Below are positions 1-6,914 of a stretch of 43,005 nucleotides of DNA, in pieces. Under the pieces are notes generated by a model that was given only the letters and a program-made list of their open reading frames with translations, had not been told where the DNA came from and did no database searches. The stretch's first letter is position 1; each line of letters starts with the position of its first letter. This DNA comes from JAXGTD01 sp040775095 (GTDB taxonomy: Bacteria; Pseudomonadota; Gammaproteobacteria; Chromatiales; Chromatiaceae). Made by a program: the position numbers and the translations under genes. The stretch is taken from contig JAXGTD010000021.1 in assembly GCA_040775095.1 (NCBI GenBank), forward strand, positions 1 through 43,005. The letters run 5' to 3'.

Positions 1-247
1 CGAACAGGCGCTCGCGCAGGATACCGCCTACCTGCGGACGTACCTCGGCGACCTGATAGGCGACCGTGCGACCGGACACCTCGGTATTGAGCATCAGGTC
101 GCGTGCCTGCACCTCCATCACCCCGACCTTCGGCGGTGCCGCAGATGCCGATGTGGCGTTCGACTCGCTCGTCTCACAACCAGCAACGGCGATCATTGCG
201 CAAACGAGCGCGGCCGGAACAGACAATCTTGCTAGTGGACTTTGCAT
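1..247 (-). CDS. RND efflux periplasmic adaptor (membrane fusion protein), 5' part
   Basis: The first 82 codons of a gene that leaves the window at base 1. The start is the ATG whose complement is 245-247. The product opens with a lipoprotein signal: a hydrophobic stretch ending in a lipobox (VAGC), Cys24. An Ala/Ser-rich linker follows, then the N-terminal beta segment of AcrA/MexA-type adaptors (PKVGVMEV, TEVSGRT, VAEVRPQVGGIL). Family members link an inner-membrane RND pump to an outer-membrane channel. It lies 13 bp behind the cytochrome b561 gene on the same strand, so co-transcription is likely. The pump gene would be expected to the left and is not visible. The family call rests only on the N-terminus but is a close match. 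Confidence 0.85.
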   Translation of the reverse strand, partial: MQSPLARLSVPAALVCAMIAVAGCETSESNATSASAAPPKVGVMEVQARDLMLNTEVSGRTVAYQVAEVRPQVGGILRERLF

Positions 248-260
248 GGCATCTCTCAGG

Positions 261-842
261 TCAGTGACCGGTGGTCATCTTGTTCAGGGTGCGATCGTGC
301 AAGACATAGTGGTGATACAGCGCGGCAAGGGCATGGCCGAGGATCAGCAGCCATACCAACCATTCACCCATGATCTTCTTGTGCACGAAATCGAGGGGTT
401 TCTCGAACGTCTCGAAGTCCATGTGCTGGCCGATCCAATCGGTGAACAGCCAGGTGTTTTTGAACGCCGGGATATCGAACAGCGGGAAGTATTCGACCGC
501 CGCGCCGGTACCGAGGTAACCGGTAACCGGCATCACGATCATCACCGCGTACAGGGCTAGGTGCCCGAGACTCGCTGCCTGGTGTTGCAGCCGGTTGCCG
601 GGCTCGGCGTCGGGCTGCCGGTTGGCGGAGCGCCACAGGATACGCAGCACCACGAGCACGCCGATGGTCACGCCGATGACCAGGTGCAGCTGCAGCGCGG
701 TCCAGTTCTCCGGCGTCTTCTTTTCGGTGAACCAATCGCGGTAGTAAACCGTGGCGTAGGCGGCCAGAAACAACAGGGCGGTGCCCCAGTGAAGCCATTT
801 GGCGACGGTGCCGTAGTTCTCGGGAGTATTCTTCCAGCTCAT
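261..842 (-). CDS. Cytochrome b561 family di-haem membrane protein
   Basis: A 193-residue protein of the bacterial cytochrome b561 (CybB/YodB) family: four transmembrane helices binding two b haems, moving electrons between quinol and periplasmic or membrane partners. Visible family features are the N-terminal WLHW (His18), His53 in the second helix (LQLHLVIG), H87 and H94 (LGHLALY), and the late helix with His170 plus the HH pair at 177-178. Length is normal for the family. It sits 18 bp downstream of the DUF2218 gene and 13 bp upstream of the RND adaptor, all minus strand, so it is probably the middle gene of an operon. The physiological acceptor cannot be read from sequence. Confidence 0.92.
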   Translation of the reverse strand: MSWKNTPENYGTVAKWLHWGTALLFLAAYATVYYRDWFTEKKTPENWTALQLHLVIGVTIGVLVVLRILWRSANRQPDAEPGNRLQHQAASLGHLALYAVMIVMPVTGYLGTGAAVEYFPLFDIPAFKNTWLFTDWIGQHMDFETFEKPLDFVHKKIMGEWLVWLLILGHALAALYHHYVLHDRTLNKMTTGH

Positions 843-860
843 TGCAAATTTCTCGCTTGT

Positions 861-1148
861 TTAAAGTCCATGTCGCTGCCAGTGCACCCGCAGTGATTCA
901 TCGTGGGCGACTCGCAGCAGGTGTTCGGAAAGCAGCTGTTCCGCCAAATCGACTTGCCGCGGATCAGCCAGTTCGACGTGCAGGCGCAGCTGCTCGGTGT
1001 CCGCCGTGACACGACAACGGCCGAAATGGAAATCGATCACCCCCTGGTGACCGACCAGGCTCGCGGGTACCCGGCGCGCGAAATAACGGCATAAACTGCC
1101 GAGCAAGGATTGCCCATTTTCGGTAACGACAACTGTCTGTGTGTACAT
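861..1148 (-). CDS. DUF2218 domain protein
   Basis: A 95-residue protein that fits the DUF2218 family from end to end: an N-terminal beta strand with a TENG turn, the RYF-RR-PAS helix, a central GxxDFHFGRC strand pair, and the C-terminal motif EHLLRVAHDESLRVHW near the end. DUF2218 proteins are small, cytoplasmic and of unknown biochemical function, and often lie near iron or redox genes. I chose the ATG at 1148 because residues before it do not resemble the family; a longer open frame upstream runs into the promoter region and the LysR gene. It is the first gene of the minus-strand group with cytochrome b561 and the efflux adaptor, and is divergent from the LysR gene 97 bp away. Confidence 0.8.
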   Translation of the reverse strand: MYTQTVVVTENGQSLLGSLCRYFARRVPASLVGHQGVIDFHFGRCRVTADTEQLRLHVELADPRQVDLAEQLLSEHLLRVAHDESLRVHWQRHGL

Positions 1149-1245
1149 AGCCAGATTCGATGCCAGGCGGACTGCGGAGCACCCAAGTGACAACCAGTAT
1201 CCATACGCCGGGATTCGAAAAAACAGTGAAATAGTCATATAAATT
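1149..1245. promoter_or_regulatory. Divergent promoter region, DUF2218 operon / lysR
   Basis: A 97-bp intergenic stretch between two divergent genes, noticeably A/T-rich near the lysR start. It must hold the promoters of both units and, by analogy with other LysR systems, the T-N11-A operator. I cannot point to one operator with confidence. Confidence 0.5.
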
Positions 1246-2235
1246 ATGAGCAAAATCGATTTCTTGTCGCTCGACGGTCGCAGCCTGCGCACGTTCATAA
1301 CGGTGCTGGATGAAATGTCGATCTCGAAAGCGGCGGAGCGTCTCGGCGTCACGCAGTCGGCGGTGAGCCACCTGCTGGACAAGCTGCGGCTCGCGTTCGG
1401 TGATCCGCTGTTCGTCCGCGCTGGCCGCGGGATCGCGCCGACCGAACGCGCGAGAAGCCTGCGCGAACCGGTACAGGCGGTCCTGGACGGGCTCAAGGGA
1501 CTGACCGACGAACGGGTTTTCGACCCGCTCGTCGGCGAGCTGGATTTCACCGTGGCCGCGAATGATTTCCAGCGCGACCTGATCTTCCCCGGCCTGCTTC
1601 GGGCATTCAGCACCGAGGGGGTGAATGCCCGCTTTCGTTTCATTCCGTCCGGGGTTCCGGCGGTCGGCCTGTTACGCCAGGCACGGTGCCAATTGATCGT
1701 GACGCCCTTCCCGCCCGATGGGCCGGACATCTACCAGTCGAGACTGTTCGTCGATCACGCGATCTGTTTTTACGACGACGAGGTACGCGATGCACCGCGC
1801 TCGCTCGAGGCCTTCAACGAGGCCGACCGCCTCGACGTCCGCTTCGAGGAACACGAAAACGCATCGAAGGCACTCGACGGAGTGCCCGGTTTGGTGCCCC
1901 GTCCACCGCGCGTACTGGTACCGAATTTCTCTGACCTGGCTACCTTCCTGAAAGGCACCGATCTGATCGTCACGCAGTTGAGCATGATGGGCAGGGTCAA
2001 CCTGAAGGGCTTCGCAAACGTGCCGCTGCCGTTTGCGACACCCCCCGTTCCCATGTACATGGCCTGGCACAAGCGCGACCATCGCGACCCGGCGAACAAA
2101 TGGTTGCGCGAGCGGGTCAAGTCGTTCATCGCGCAGTTGCCGCCGCACCCTTTTGCTGACCGGCAGCCAACAAAACGCCAAGGCAAGGCAGGGGCCGGTG
2201 CTCGAGGCAGCAGTACCGCTGCAAAACGGGGTTGA
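1246..2235 (+). CDS. LysR-family transcriptional regulator
   Basis: A 329-residue LysR-type regulator. Residues ~10-68 are the winged helix-turn-helix, with the family signature SISKAAERLGVTQSAVSHLLDKLR and the GDPLFVRAGRG wing. Residues ~95-300 form the periplasmic-binding-protein-like effector domain. The last ~25 residues are Lys/Arg/Gly-rich and outside the family fold. The recognition helix and the LFVRAGRG/T-E-RA linker resemble the NodD/LinR-like branch, but the effector is unknown. It is divergent from the DUF2218-cytochrome b561-efflux group, the usual arrangement for a LysR protein controlling its neighbours. No good Shine-Dalgarno precedes the ATG; the upstream bases are A/T-rich. 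Confidence 0.92.
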   Translation: MSKIDFLSLDGRSLRTFITVLDEMSISKAAERLGVTQSAVSHLLDKLRLAFGDPLFVRAGRGIAPTERARSLREPVQAVLDGLKGLTDERVFDPLVGELDFTVAANDFQRDLIFPGLLRAFSTEGVNARFRFIPSGVPAVGLLRQARCQLIVTPFPPDGPDIYQSRLFVDHAICFYDDEVRDAPRSLEAFNEADRLDVRFEEHENASKALDGVPGLVPRPPRVLVPNFSDLATFLKGTDLIVTQLSMMGRVNLKGFANVPLPFATPPVPMYMAWHKRDHRDPANKWLRERVKSFIAQLPPHPFADRQPTKRQGKAGAGARGSSTAAKRG

Positions 2236-2260
2236 CGGGGCAACCCAATACCCACTTTTC
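2229..2260 (+). terminator. Possible terminator at the 3' end of lysR
   Basis: GGGTTG (2229-2234) and CAACCC (2241-2246) are perfect inverted arms with a 6-nt loop, overlapping the lysR stop codon. A short T run (2255-2258) follows 8 nt later. The stem is short and the T run distant, so this is a weak candidate. Confidence 0.3.
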
Positions 2261-2417
2261 AATCAGGCGTTTAAGTGCACTCCCGGTGTTCTTCTCCGAC
2301 GCAGAACGTCGCGCCCAGGATTTTCCCGAAGGCCAACGGGAGCGCACAATAAAAAGGTTTCAACCAGCCCCTCTGTGCCAATGTAGGTGAGACATCTTGC
2401 CCGGAGTAAGTTGCTGT

Positions 2418-2585
2418 AGGGGCGGGAGGAGATCACCGATGGTAGAGCTTGTGAAGAAGTCCAAGCGTTTGGCGCCGCCGAGCCCGCACCATTGGATCCG
2501 GAAGTCCCGGCGAAGGCGACGCGCCGGAAGTTCACGGCCCAGTACAAGCGCGACATCCTGGCCCAGGCCGAGCCCGGCGAGGTGG
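2418..2585 (+). pseudogene. IS3-type transposase OrfA, N-terminal remnant
   Basis: The frame open from about 2418 encodes the N-terminal region of an IS3-family helix-turn-helix transposase: a Pro/Ala-rich leader, then LDPEVPAKATRRKFTAQYKR and DILAQAEPGEVG. This matches the usual RRxFTxxYK-x-ILxxAxxxxEPGEVGALLRREGLYSS beginning. Homology stops at EPGEVG (~2585), where the sequence passes directly into an inverted fragment of another transposase. No in-frame ATG lies at the expected place, so it cannot be a functional gene. Confidence 0.7.
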
Positions 2586-2804
2586 GCGGGAACTGTTGTT
2601 CGGTTTCTGATTGAGCCGCTCGTGCATGGCCTTCAAGTCCGCCAGCAACTTCGCGGACAACGCCCGCAGCTGCACCTCCGGCAGCTTCGCCAGATAGCCT
2701 TCGTCGAGCTGTGGGAGATCGAAACGAGACCGTTGCACGTCGTTGGGCACTTTGCGCCGGCCAGCGCCCCTGCGCCGGCTCCGGTTGTCCCGGTATCCAG
2801 CCAT
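2580..2804 (-). pseudogene. IS66-type transposase (TnpC), N-terminal remnant
   Basis: The minus strand from an ATG at 2804 encodes a basic leader followed by LPQLDEGYLAKLPEVQLRAL and LLADLKAMHERLNQKPNNSSRPP. This is the N-terminal segment of IS66-like transposases, whose next residues are normally S-S/D followed by the zinc finger. The match ends at SRPP (~2580), where IS3-type sequence begins in the opposite orientation. Only about 60 of ~500 residues remain. The two fragments share a junction of a few bases, so one element was broken into the other, or both were joined by deletion. Confidence 0.65.
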
Positions 2805-3027
2805 ACTCGTTTTTGCTTGTCTCGTGGTCCCCTGCTTTTTCCGGGGAGGGTCTGAACGGTTCCCTACAGACAGAGTGTCTGTTCGCAGTCGGCCGCAAAA
2901 TGGCGTCGAACCGATAAAACCTGCAATCGCCGCTTTCTCAGACCACAGGCGCCTTAAGACTGCCACCCGAGCCCGTCTGCTCTGCAACCTGCTCCGACCA
3001 TTCTCGCATGTGCACCAGTTTAAACAT
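2805..3027. other. Intergenic, no gene recognised
   Basis: Between the IS66-like fragment and the terminator of the Spy-like gene I see no coding potential resembling a known family. It may contain the outer end of the IS66 remnant, but I could not identify terminal inverted repeats. Confidence 0.4.
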
Positions 3028-3048
3028 GGCGGGCCGACCTGGCCCGCC
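3028..3048 (-). terminator. Terminator hairpin of the Spy/CpxP-like gene
   Basis: A perfect 8-bp GC-rich stem, GGCGGGCC (3028-3035) and GGCCCGCC (3041-3048), with a 5-nt loop. It lies 12 nt past the stop codon of the minus-strand gene at 3061. On that strand it is followed by ATGTTTAAAC, a short T-containing tail. The position and stem strength support an intrinsic terminator. Confidence 0.65.
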
Positions 3049-3060
3049 CAATAGCGGAAG

Positions 3061-3555
3061 TCAGAGTCGGTTGCCGCCGCCGCGATGATCTTTGCGCTTC
3101 CACATTTCGTCCAGCTGGACACGCTGCTCGTCCGTCAGCACGGCCGTCATTTCATGGCGCTGGCGGACTCGCAATACGATCGTCTCGGCTTTCAGATCGC
3201 CCTGCTTGTCGGCAATGCCGCGTACCGCGGCTTCATCGAAGTCAGTCTTTCCGGCCAGGTCTCTTAGTTGTGCCCGGTTGTCCCGCATCTGTTCGCGCAG
3301 CTTGACCATCTGCTGCCGAGTGTCGTCAAGGACAGCCTTGACCTCTGCCCGCTGCTGCTCGGTCATGTTCAAGCGACCGGCCAGGCGTTCCAGGTTTGGC
3401 CCTCTGCCGCCGTCGTGTTTACTAGGCGTCATGTGATGTCCGGCACGTCCGCAACCGGGGCCGTCAGCGAAGGGCATTGCGGATACCACGGTGACAAGGC
3501 CAACGGAACTGACGGCCAGCGTCATCGCCAATAGGGATCTGGTGAGCTTTTTCAT
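3061..3555 (-). CDS. Spy/CpxP-family periplasmic protein (LTxxQ motif)
   Basis: A 164-residue secreted protein. Residues 1-26 are a Sec signal peptide (MKKLTRSLL, hydrophobic core, cleavage near VSA/MP). The mature part is alpha-helical and His/Lys-rich, with two LTxxQ-type motifs at ~64-68 (MTEQQ) and 140-144 (LTDEQ). These define the Spy/CpxP family of periplasmic chaperone and stress-sensor proteins. The C-terminal tail (KRKDHRGGG) is basic. I chose the ATG at 3555, with GGAG about 8 nt upstream, because the longer open frame has no signal peptide. The gene is divergent from a CpxR/CpxA-type system and has GTAAA-N5-GTAAA 92-106 bp upstream. It is therefore probably CpxR-induced and may feed back on the sensor as CpxP does. 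Spy-type versus CpxP-type activity cannot be separated from sequence. Confidence 0.88.
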   Translation of the reverse strand: MKKLTRSLLAMTLAVSSVGLVTVVSAMPFADGPGCGRAGHHMTPSKHDGGRGPNLERLAGRLNMTEQQRAEVKAVLDDTRQQMVKLREQMRDNRAQLRDLAGKTDFDEAAVRGIADKQGDLKAETIVLRVRQRHEMTAVLTDEQRVQLDEMWKRKDHRGGGNRL

Positions 3556-3646
3556 AACGTAATCTCCTGTCCTGCGGGTTTCGAACAGCAACCTGCTGTC
3601 AACACCAAGGCTAACGGACTCGCCTGTCAGCTTAGGTATGCTCCGT

Positions 3647-3661
3647 GTAAAGCCGTGTAAA
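3647..3661. promoter_or_regulatory. CpxR-box-like operator upstream of the Spy/CpxP-like gene
   Basis: GTAAA at 3647-3651 and GTAAA at 3657-3661 are separated by 5 nt, which is the established CpxR recognition pattern GTAAA-N4/5-GTAAA. The repeats read on the plus strand, opposite to the gene they precede. Their distance (92-106 bp before the start codon) suits an activator site. The same repeat stands in front of the cpxR-like gene. Confidence 0.6.
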
Positions 3662-3715
3662 TCTTCGTCTCGTATCGTTGCACCGGTAGACACGACCGCC
3701 CAGCCGGCATCGGGA

Positions 3716-3988
3716 TTACGGCAATGCCATGCCATAGGCGCGTTCCTTATTGCCACAGGCGCTGACCTCACCGCGGTGCGAGCCATACCCGCGGTACCAG
3801 CGAACATGCGACCGCACGATCACGATATTTCGATGGCGACGGATGCGGTCCGGCCGAACGCCCCGGGGTGGCCCACGGTGAATGACAACAGGCGGTCGGT
3901 GGCTCGGGTGCCGCTCGGCCCCTTTGTCGGGAGGACCGTCATAGTGAGGCGCCGCCGCGTACAACGGGGCCAACCCTGTTGCCGCCAT
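3716..3988 (-). pseudogene. Possible truncated secreted basic protein
   Basis: An open frame on the minus strand (90 codons from the ATG at 3988). It starts inside what looks like the back half of a signal peptide (GLMAATGLAPLYAAA) and continues as a Pro/Arg/His-rich stretch with RRHRNIVIVRSHVRWYRGYG. The frame stays open a few codons upstream into the transposase fragment, but no signal-peptide N-terminus (Lys/Arg plus core) is visible. The 5' end may therefore have been removed when the transposase fragment arrived. I do not recognise the family firmly. It could also be a chance open frame in GC-rich DNA. Confidence 0.35.
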
Positions 3989-3989
3989 C

Positions 3990-4164
3990 AGGCCAAGAGC
4001 ACCTGCGCGACACCATCACACGCTACGTCAAGCTCTACAACCAGCACATCCCGCAGGGCGCCATCCACCACCCGAGCCCCATCGAGTGCCTCAAGAACTG
4101 GCACCGCGAACGACCGGATCTGCTCCACAAGCGGCCATACTATCTGCCGGGACTTGACAGGTAG
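3990..4164 (+). pseudogene. Integrase-core transposase, C-terminal remnant
   Basis: The plus strand encodes LRDTITRYVKLYNQHIPQ followed by P-I-E-C-LKNWHRERPDLLHKRPY, YLPGLDR and a stop. This is the C-terminal end of IS481/IS3-like DDE integrase-core transposases (the YN-x-x-IPQ-A and AL-K-W-x-x-x-xPDLF-KR-Y...GLD pattern). About 55 residues remain and the DDE catalytic residues are absent. The fragment starts abruptly at ~3990 and ends where an inverted IS4-type fragment begins. Confidence 0.7.
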
Positions 4165-4313
4165 GCCGCCTGCGTCGCCGCCCATCCGTTGCAGGCTCCG
4201 GGGATGCCCGCCGTCGGGCGCTCGGCCAGAGGCTCGATCAACCGAATCACTCGACCACCACGGCGTTTGTCGCCCAGATCAACCCCGTCAAACTCCGCGT
4301 CTGCCCAGCTCAT
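4161..4313 (-). pseudogene. IS4-type transposase, N-terminal remnant
   Basis: From an ATG at 4313 the minus strand reads MSWADAEFDGVDLGDKRR, then R-L-I-x-x-L-A-E-RPTAGIPGACNGWA and ATQAAY. This is the DNA-binding N-terminal domain of IS4/Tn5-like transposases (W..EF..xDLGDxRRxxRL...L...P..SIP.AC..WAxTxAAYRF). It is cut at ~4161 by the integrase-core fragment on the other strand; catalytic parts are missing. Confidence 0.7.
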
Positions 4314-4393
4314 GTCGCCCCCAGATGTAGACTGAAGACGAGATACTACGCGGAGCACTTAACGTTGCGTGTAACGAGATGAGATAAGCCCGG

Positions 4394-4418
4394 GTAAGCC
4401 TGTGTAAAAATATGTAAA
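4394..4418 (+). promoter_or_regulatory. CpxR-box-like triple repeat upstream of the cpxR-like gene
   Basis: Three half-sites lie in the same orientation with exact 10-bp phasing: GTAAG (4394-4398), GTAAA (4404-4408) and GTAAA (4414-4418), each separated by 5 nt. The last two form a consensus CpxR box. They end 71 bp before the cpxR-like start codon, which fits positive autoregulation as known for CpxR. Helical phasing of three sites would allow cooperative binding on one DNA face. Confidence 0.62.
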
Positions 4419-4489
4419 TGCTTCGAGAACGGGTGTATCCATGCGGGGCGCATGCGGCACCATCAGTAGATCGTTTAGGATCGACCACA

Positions 4490-5188
4490 ATGAACCGAAT
4501 ACTGTTGGCGGATGACGATACCGAGTTATGCGAGATGCTTCAGGAATACCTGGAGGCGGAAGGCTTTCAGGTCGAGGCCGTGCACAACGGCGAGGAAGCA
4601 TTGGAGCGGGCTCGATCAAACGCCCATGATTTACTCGTACTCGACGTGATGATGCCAAAACGCAATGGCTTCGACGTCTTGCGCGACTTGCGCATGCGTT
4701 CGCAGATACCGGTTCTCATGCTGACAGCACGCGACGAGGATGTGGACAGCATCGTCGGTCTCGAGTTGGGTGCCGATGATTATGTACCCAAGCCCTGCAA
4801 TCCAAGGGTCCTGGTTGCGAGGATCCGGGCCGCACTCCGCCGCACGCAGACGTCGGCCGGAGACGATTCAGCTCGTACACAGCCGGAAGTCCTCGCGTTC
4901 GACGATCTACAAATGCACACGGGCTCACGCTCCGTCGTGGTCGGTGGTAAACCGATCGCCATGACCAGCACCGAATACAGCGTCCTCGAGGTGCTGCTAC
5001 GAGAGGCCGGTCACGTGGTCTCGAAAGGGGATTTGTCGGAGCGCGCGTTGGGCAGACAACTCACTCGGTATGACCGCAGTATCGATATGCACCTGAGCAG
5101 CTTGCGCAAGAAGCTGGGGCCACTGCCCGACGGCACAGAGCGCATCAAGACAGTGCGCGGCGTGGGTTATCAATACACGTCACCCTGA
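4490..5188 (+). CDS. cpxR: CpxR-type response regulator (OmpR family)
   Basis: A 232-residue OmpR-family response regulator. The receiver domain spans residues 1-~118: acidic pocket DDD at 8-10, phosphoacceptor Asp52 in LLVLDVMMPKRNG, Thr79 and Lys101 in DDYVPKP. The winged-helix output domain spans ~140-230 (TSTEYSVLEVLL, DMHLSSLRKKLG, IKTVRGVGYQY). Sequence and order of motifs follow E. coli CpxR closely, including LGLELGADDY-x-PKP-x-N-xR-LVARIRA-LRR. The start MNRILLADDD is chosen over a longer frame from 4418 because it matches the family N-terminus and has AGGA 9 nt upstream. cpxA follows after 11 bp. CpxR-box-like repeats upstream, here and at the Spy-like gene, strengthen the assignment. 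Confidence in the OmpR class is very high; calling it the CpxR orthologue is inference. Confidence 0.85.
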   Translation: MNRILLADDDTELCEMLQEYLEAEGFQVEAVHNGEEALERARSNAHDLLVLDVMMPKRNGFDVLRDLRMRSQIPVLMLTARDEDVDSIVGLELGADDYVPKPCNPRVLVARIRAALRRTQTSAGDDSARTQPEVLAFDDLQMHTGSRSVVVGGKPIAMTSTEYSVLEVLLREAGHVVSKGDLSERALGRQLTRYDRSIDMHLSSLRKKLGPLPDGTERIKTVRGVGYQYTSP

Positions 5189-5199
5189 AGACAGTCGTC

Positions 5200-6573
5200 A
5201 TGCATCGGTTGGTTTGGAAGATCTTTTTCTCCTTTTGGCTCTCGCTGATCATCTTTGCCGGGGCCAGTCTCACAGTGGCTTCGCTCTTTGTCGAATATGC
5301 GCGCAGCGAACACGCCAACCAAAGCCCCCGTGATCGTCTGAAAGGATACCTGGAGGAGGCGCGCGCCGTTGCAGCCAACGACGGTGTCGAAGGGCTCTCG
5401 GCCTGGCTGAAGAAACTCGACCGACGCGAGGTGATTCCGATATTTTTGATTGATACGCAGGGCAGAGATCTGCTCGACCGTCCGGTATCCGAGCACATCG
5501 CCGAACGCATCGAACGCCCCCCGTCACGCCACGAGCGACGCCGGTATCCGGCCCAACGTGGCCTTGTTCAGACAGCCGAAGGTACTGAGTACCGTTTGGT
5601 GCCGGACTTCCGCGCGGTGACGCTAAACCGGGTATTGACCAGGCCGCGCGTCGTCGCCTTTCCGTTGATCGCCGCAGCAATCATCAGCGGCCTGGTGTCC
5701 TTTTTTCTGGCCCGGTACCTGAGTCTGCCGATTCGACGACTCAGTCGTGCAACCAGGCTGTTCGGGTCGGGCGACCTGGCCATGCGGGTGGCGCCCACCT
5801 TCGGCGGCCGTCGTGACGAGGTGGCCGAGCTGGCCCACGACTTCGATCATATGGCCAAGCGGCTGCAGGCCCTCATCGCCGCGCAGCGCCAACTTCTGAG
5901 CGATGTGTCACACGAACTTCGCTCGCCCCTGGCGCGCCTGCAGGTGGCATTGGGGCTGGCGAGACAACGCGGATCGAGTCAGCCGTTCCCGGAGCTGGAC
6001 CGTATCGAACGCGAGGCCGAACGCCTCAATGAGCTGATCGCACAACTGCTGTCGCTGGCCCGCCTTGAATCCGACGTTGGATTGCCGCGCACTGAACATG
6101 TCGATCTCGCCGCTCTCGTGGCCGAGATCGCCGAGAGCGCGGATTTCGAGGTCAGTGCCTCCAAGCGGGGCGTTCGCGTCGCCGCCAGCATCCCGGCGCA
6201 CATCCAGGCCAATCCGACCCTGTTGCACAGTGCGTTGGAAAATGTTGTGCGAAACGCGGCCAACTACACCCCGGAGGGCAGCGGCGTGGAGGTCTCGCTC
6301 TCGCCGGATGGCCAGCGCGCGGGCTGGGTGCTCGTGCAGGTGCGCGATCATGGTCCCGGCGTCGCGGAAGACATGTTGGCTAGATTGTTTGACCCCTTCG
6401 TGCGGGTCGGTGATGCCCGGGATCGGGCGAGCGGCGGTTACGGCTTGGGTCTGGCGATCGCCAAACGTGCGATACAACTTCACGGTGGTGAGATTTCGGC
6501 TCGCAATCACGCGGAAGGGGGGTTGACTGTTAGCATACGGCTTCCGACCGACCGGTTTCGATCGAACAGCTAG
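5200..6573 (+). CDS. cpxA: CpxA-type sensor histidine kinase
   Basis: A 457-residue inner-membrane sensor kinase. TM1 is at ~10-30, a periplasmic sensor region at ~31-148, and TM2 at ~150-172. HAMP lies at ~172-226, the H-box at 233-245 with His238 in LLSDVSHELRSPLARLQ, then the N-box (ENVVRNAANYTP) and G-boxes (DHGPGV, GYGLGLAIAK). The N-terminus MHRLVWKIFFSFWLSL and the H-box are CpxA-like. It is expected to phosphorylate the adjacent response regulator in response to envelope misfolding, held off by a CpxP-type protein. It is likely co-transcribed with cpxR (11-bp gap). The periplasmic region is Arg/Glu-rich and of normal CpxA size. Confidence 0.87.
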   Translation: MHRLVWKIFFSFWLSLIIFAGASLTVASLFVEYARSEHANQSPRDRLKGYLEEARAVAANDGVEGLSAWLKKLDRREVIPIFLIDTQGRDLLDRPVSEHIAERIERPPSRHERRRYPAQRGLVQTAEGTEYRLVPDFRAVTLNRVLTRPRVVAFPLIAAAIISGLVSFFLARYLSLPIRRLSRATRLFGSGDLAMRVAPTFGGRRDEVAELAHDFDHMAKRLQALIAAQRQLLSDVSHELRSPLARLQVALGLARQRGSSQPFPELDRIEREAERLNELIAQLLSLARLESDVGLPRTEHVDLAALVAEIAESADFEVSASKRGVRVAASIPAHIQANPTLLHSALENVVRNAANYTPEGSGVEVSLSPDGQRAGWVLVQVRDHGPGVAEDMLARLFDPFVRVGDARDRASGGYGLGLAIAKRAIQLHGGEISARNHAEGGLTVSIRLPTDRFRSNS

Positions 6574-6914
6574 CTGCCTGCACCTGACAACCGCGCCGCT
6601 GGCGCTCAATTCGCCCTGCGCCGTGTCTGTTTGTCGGCGCGAAGATCCCACGAAAGGCAGCCCCGGTTGATGAAAAAAACTGGCCAGGATAGCCGGGCTT
6701 TGTCCCGCGTGGGACAACTCCAAAACATGCTCCGGGGGCGTCAGCCGCGGGTAGCAGCCTTGCCCCGGAATCAGGGCGCGGTTTGGCGTTGAATGAGCAG
6801 CGAGCGCCGGAGGAGTGATAAAAGAATTTCATTTCGGGGACTGAGTCAACCGAATCGATTTGGGGGTATCCGCGGGGGCATCATCGGCGCTCAAGCTTTT
6901 AAGCCGTTGATTTA
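6574..6914. other. 341-bp gap, no gene recognised
   Basis: This lies between the 3' ends of cpxA (plus) and the YihY gene (minus). It contains small hairpins: GCGCC/GGCGC with a 3-nt loop at 6593-6605, just after cpxA, and TTGTCCC/GGGACAA with a 4-nt loop at 6700-6717. These may terminate the two converging transcripts, although neither has a clear T run. Short open frames here look like no known family. Confidence 0.45.

Noticed and set aside
861..1730. A 289-codon minus-strand frame covering the start of lysR
   Set aside because: Only its last 95 codons (from 1148) match a family (DUF2218); the rest is antisense to the LysR helix-turn-helix region and low-complexity.
3647..3661. PhoB or OmpR box as reading of the GTAAA repeats
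   Set aside because: PhoB sites are 11-bp CTGTCAT-type repeats and OmpR sites lack the GTAAA-N5-GTAAA form; the adjacent regulator is CpxR-like, so the CpxR reading is simpler.
6530..6832. A 100-codon minus-strand frame in the gap after cpxA
   Set aside because: No start with a ribosome site, overlaps the cpxA 3' end in antisense, and resembles no known protein.
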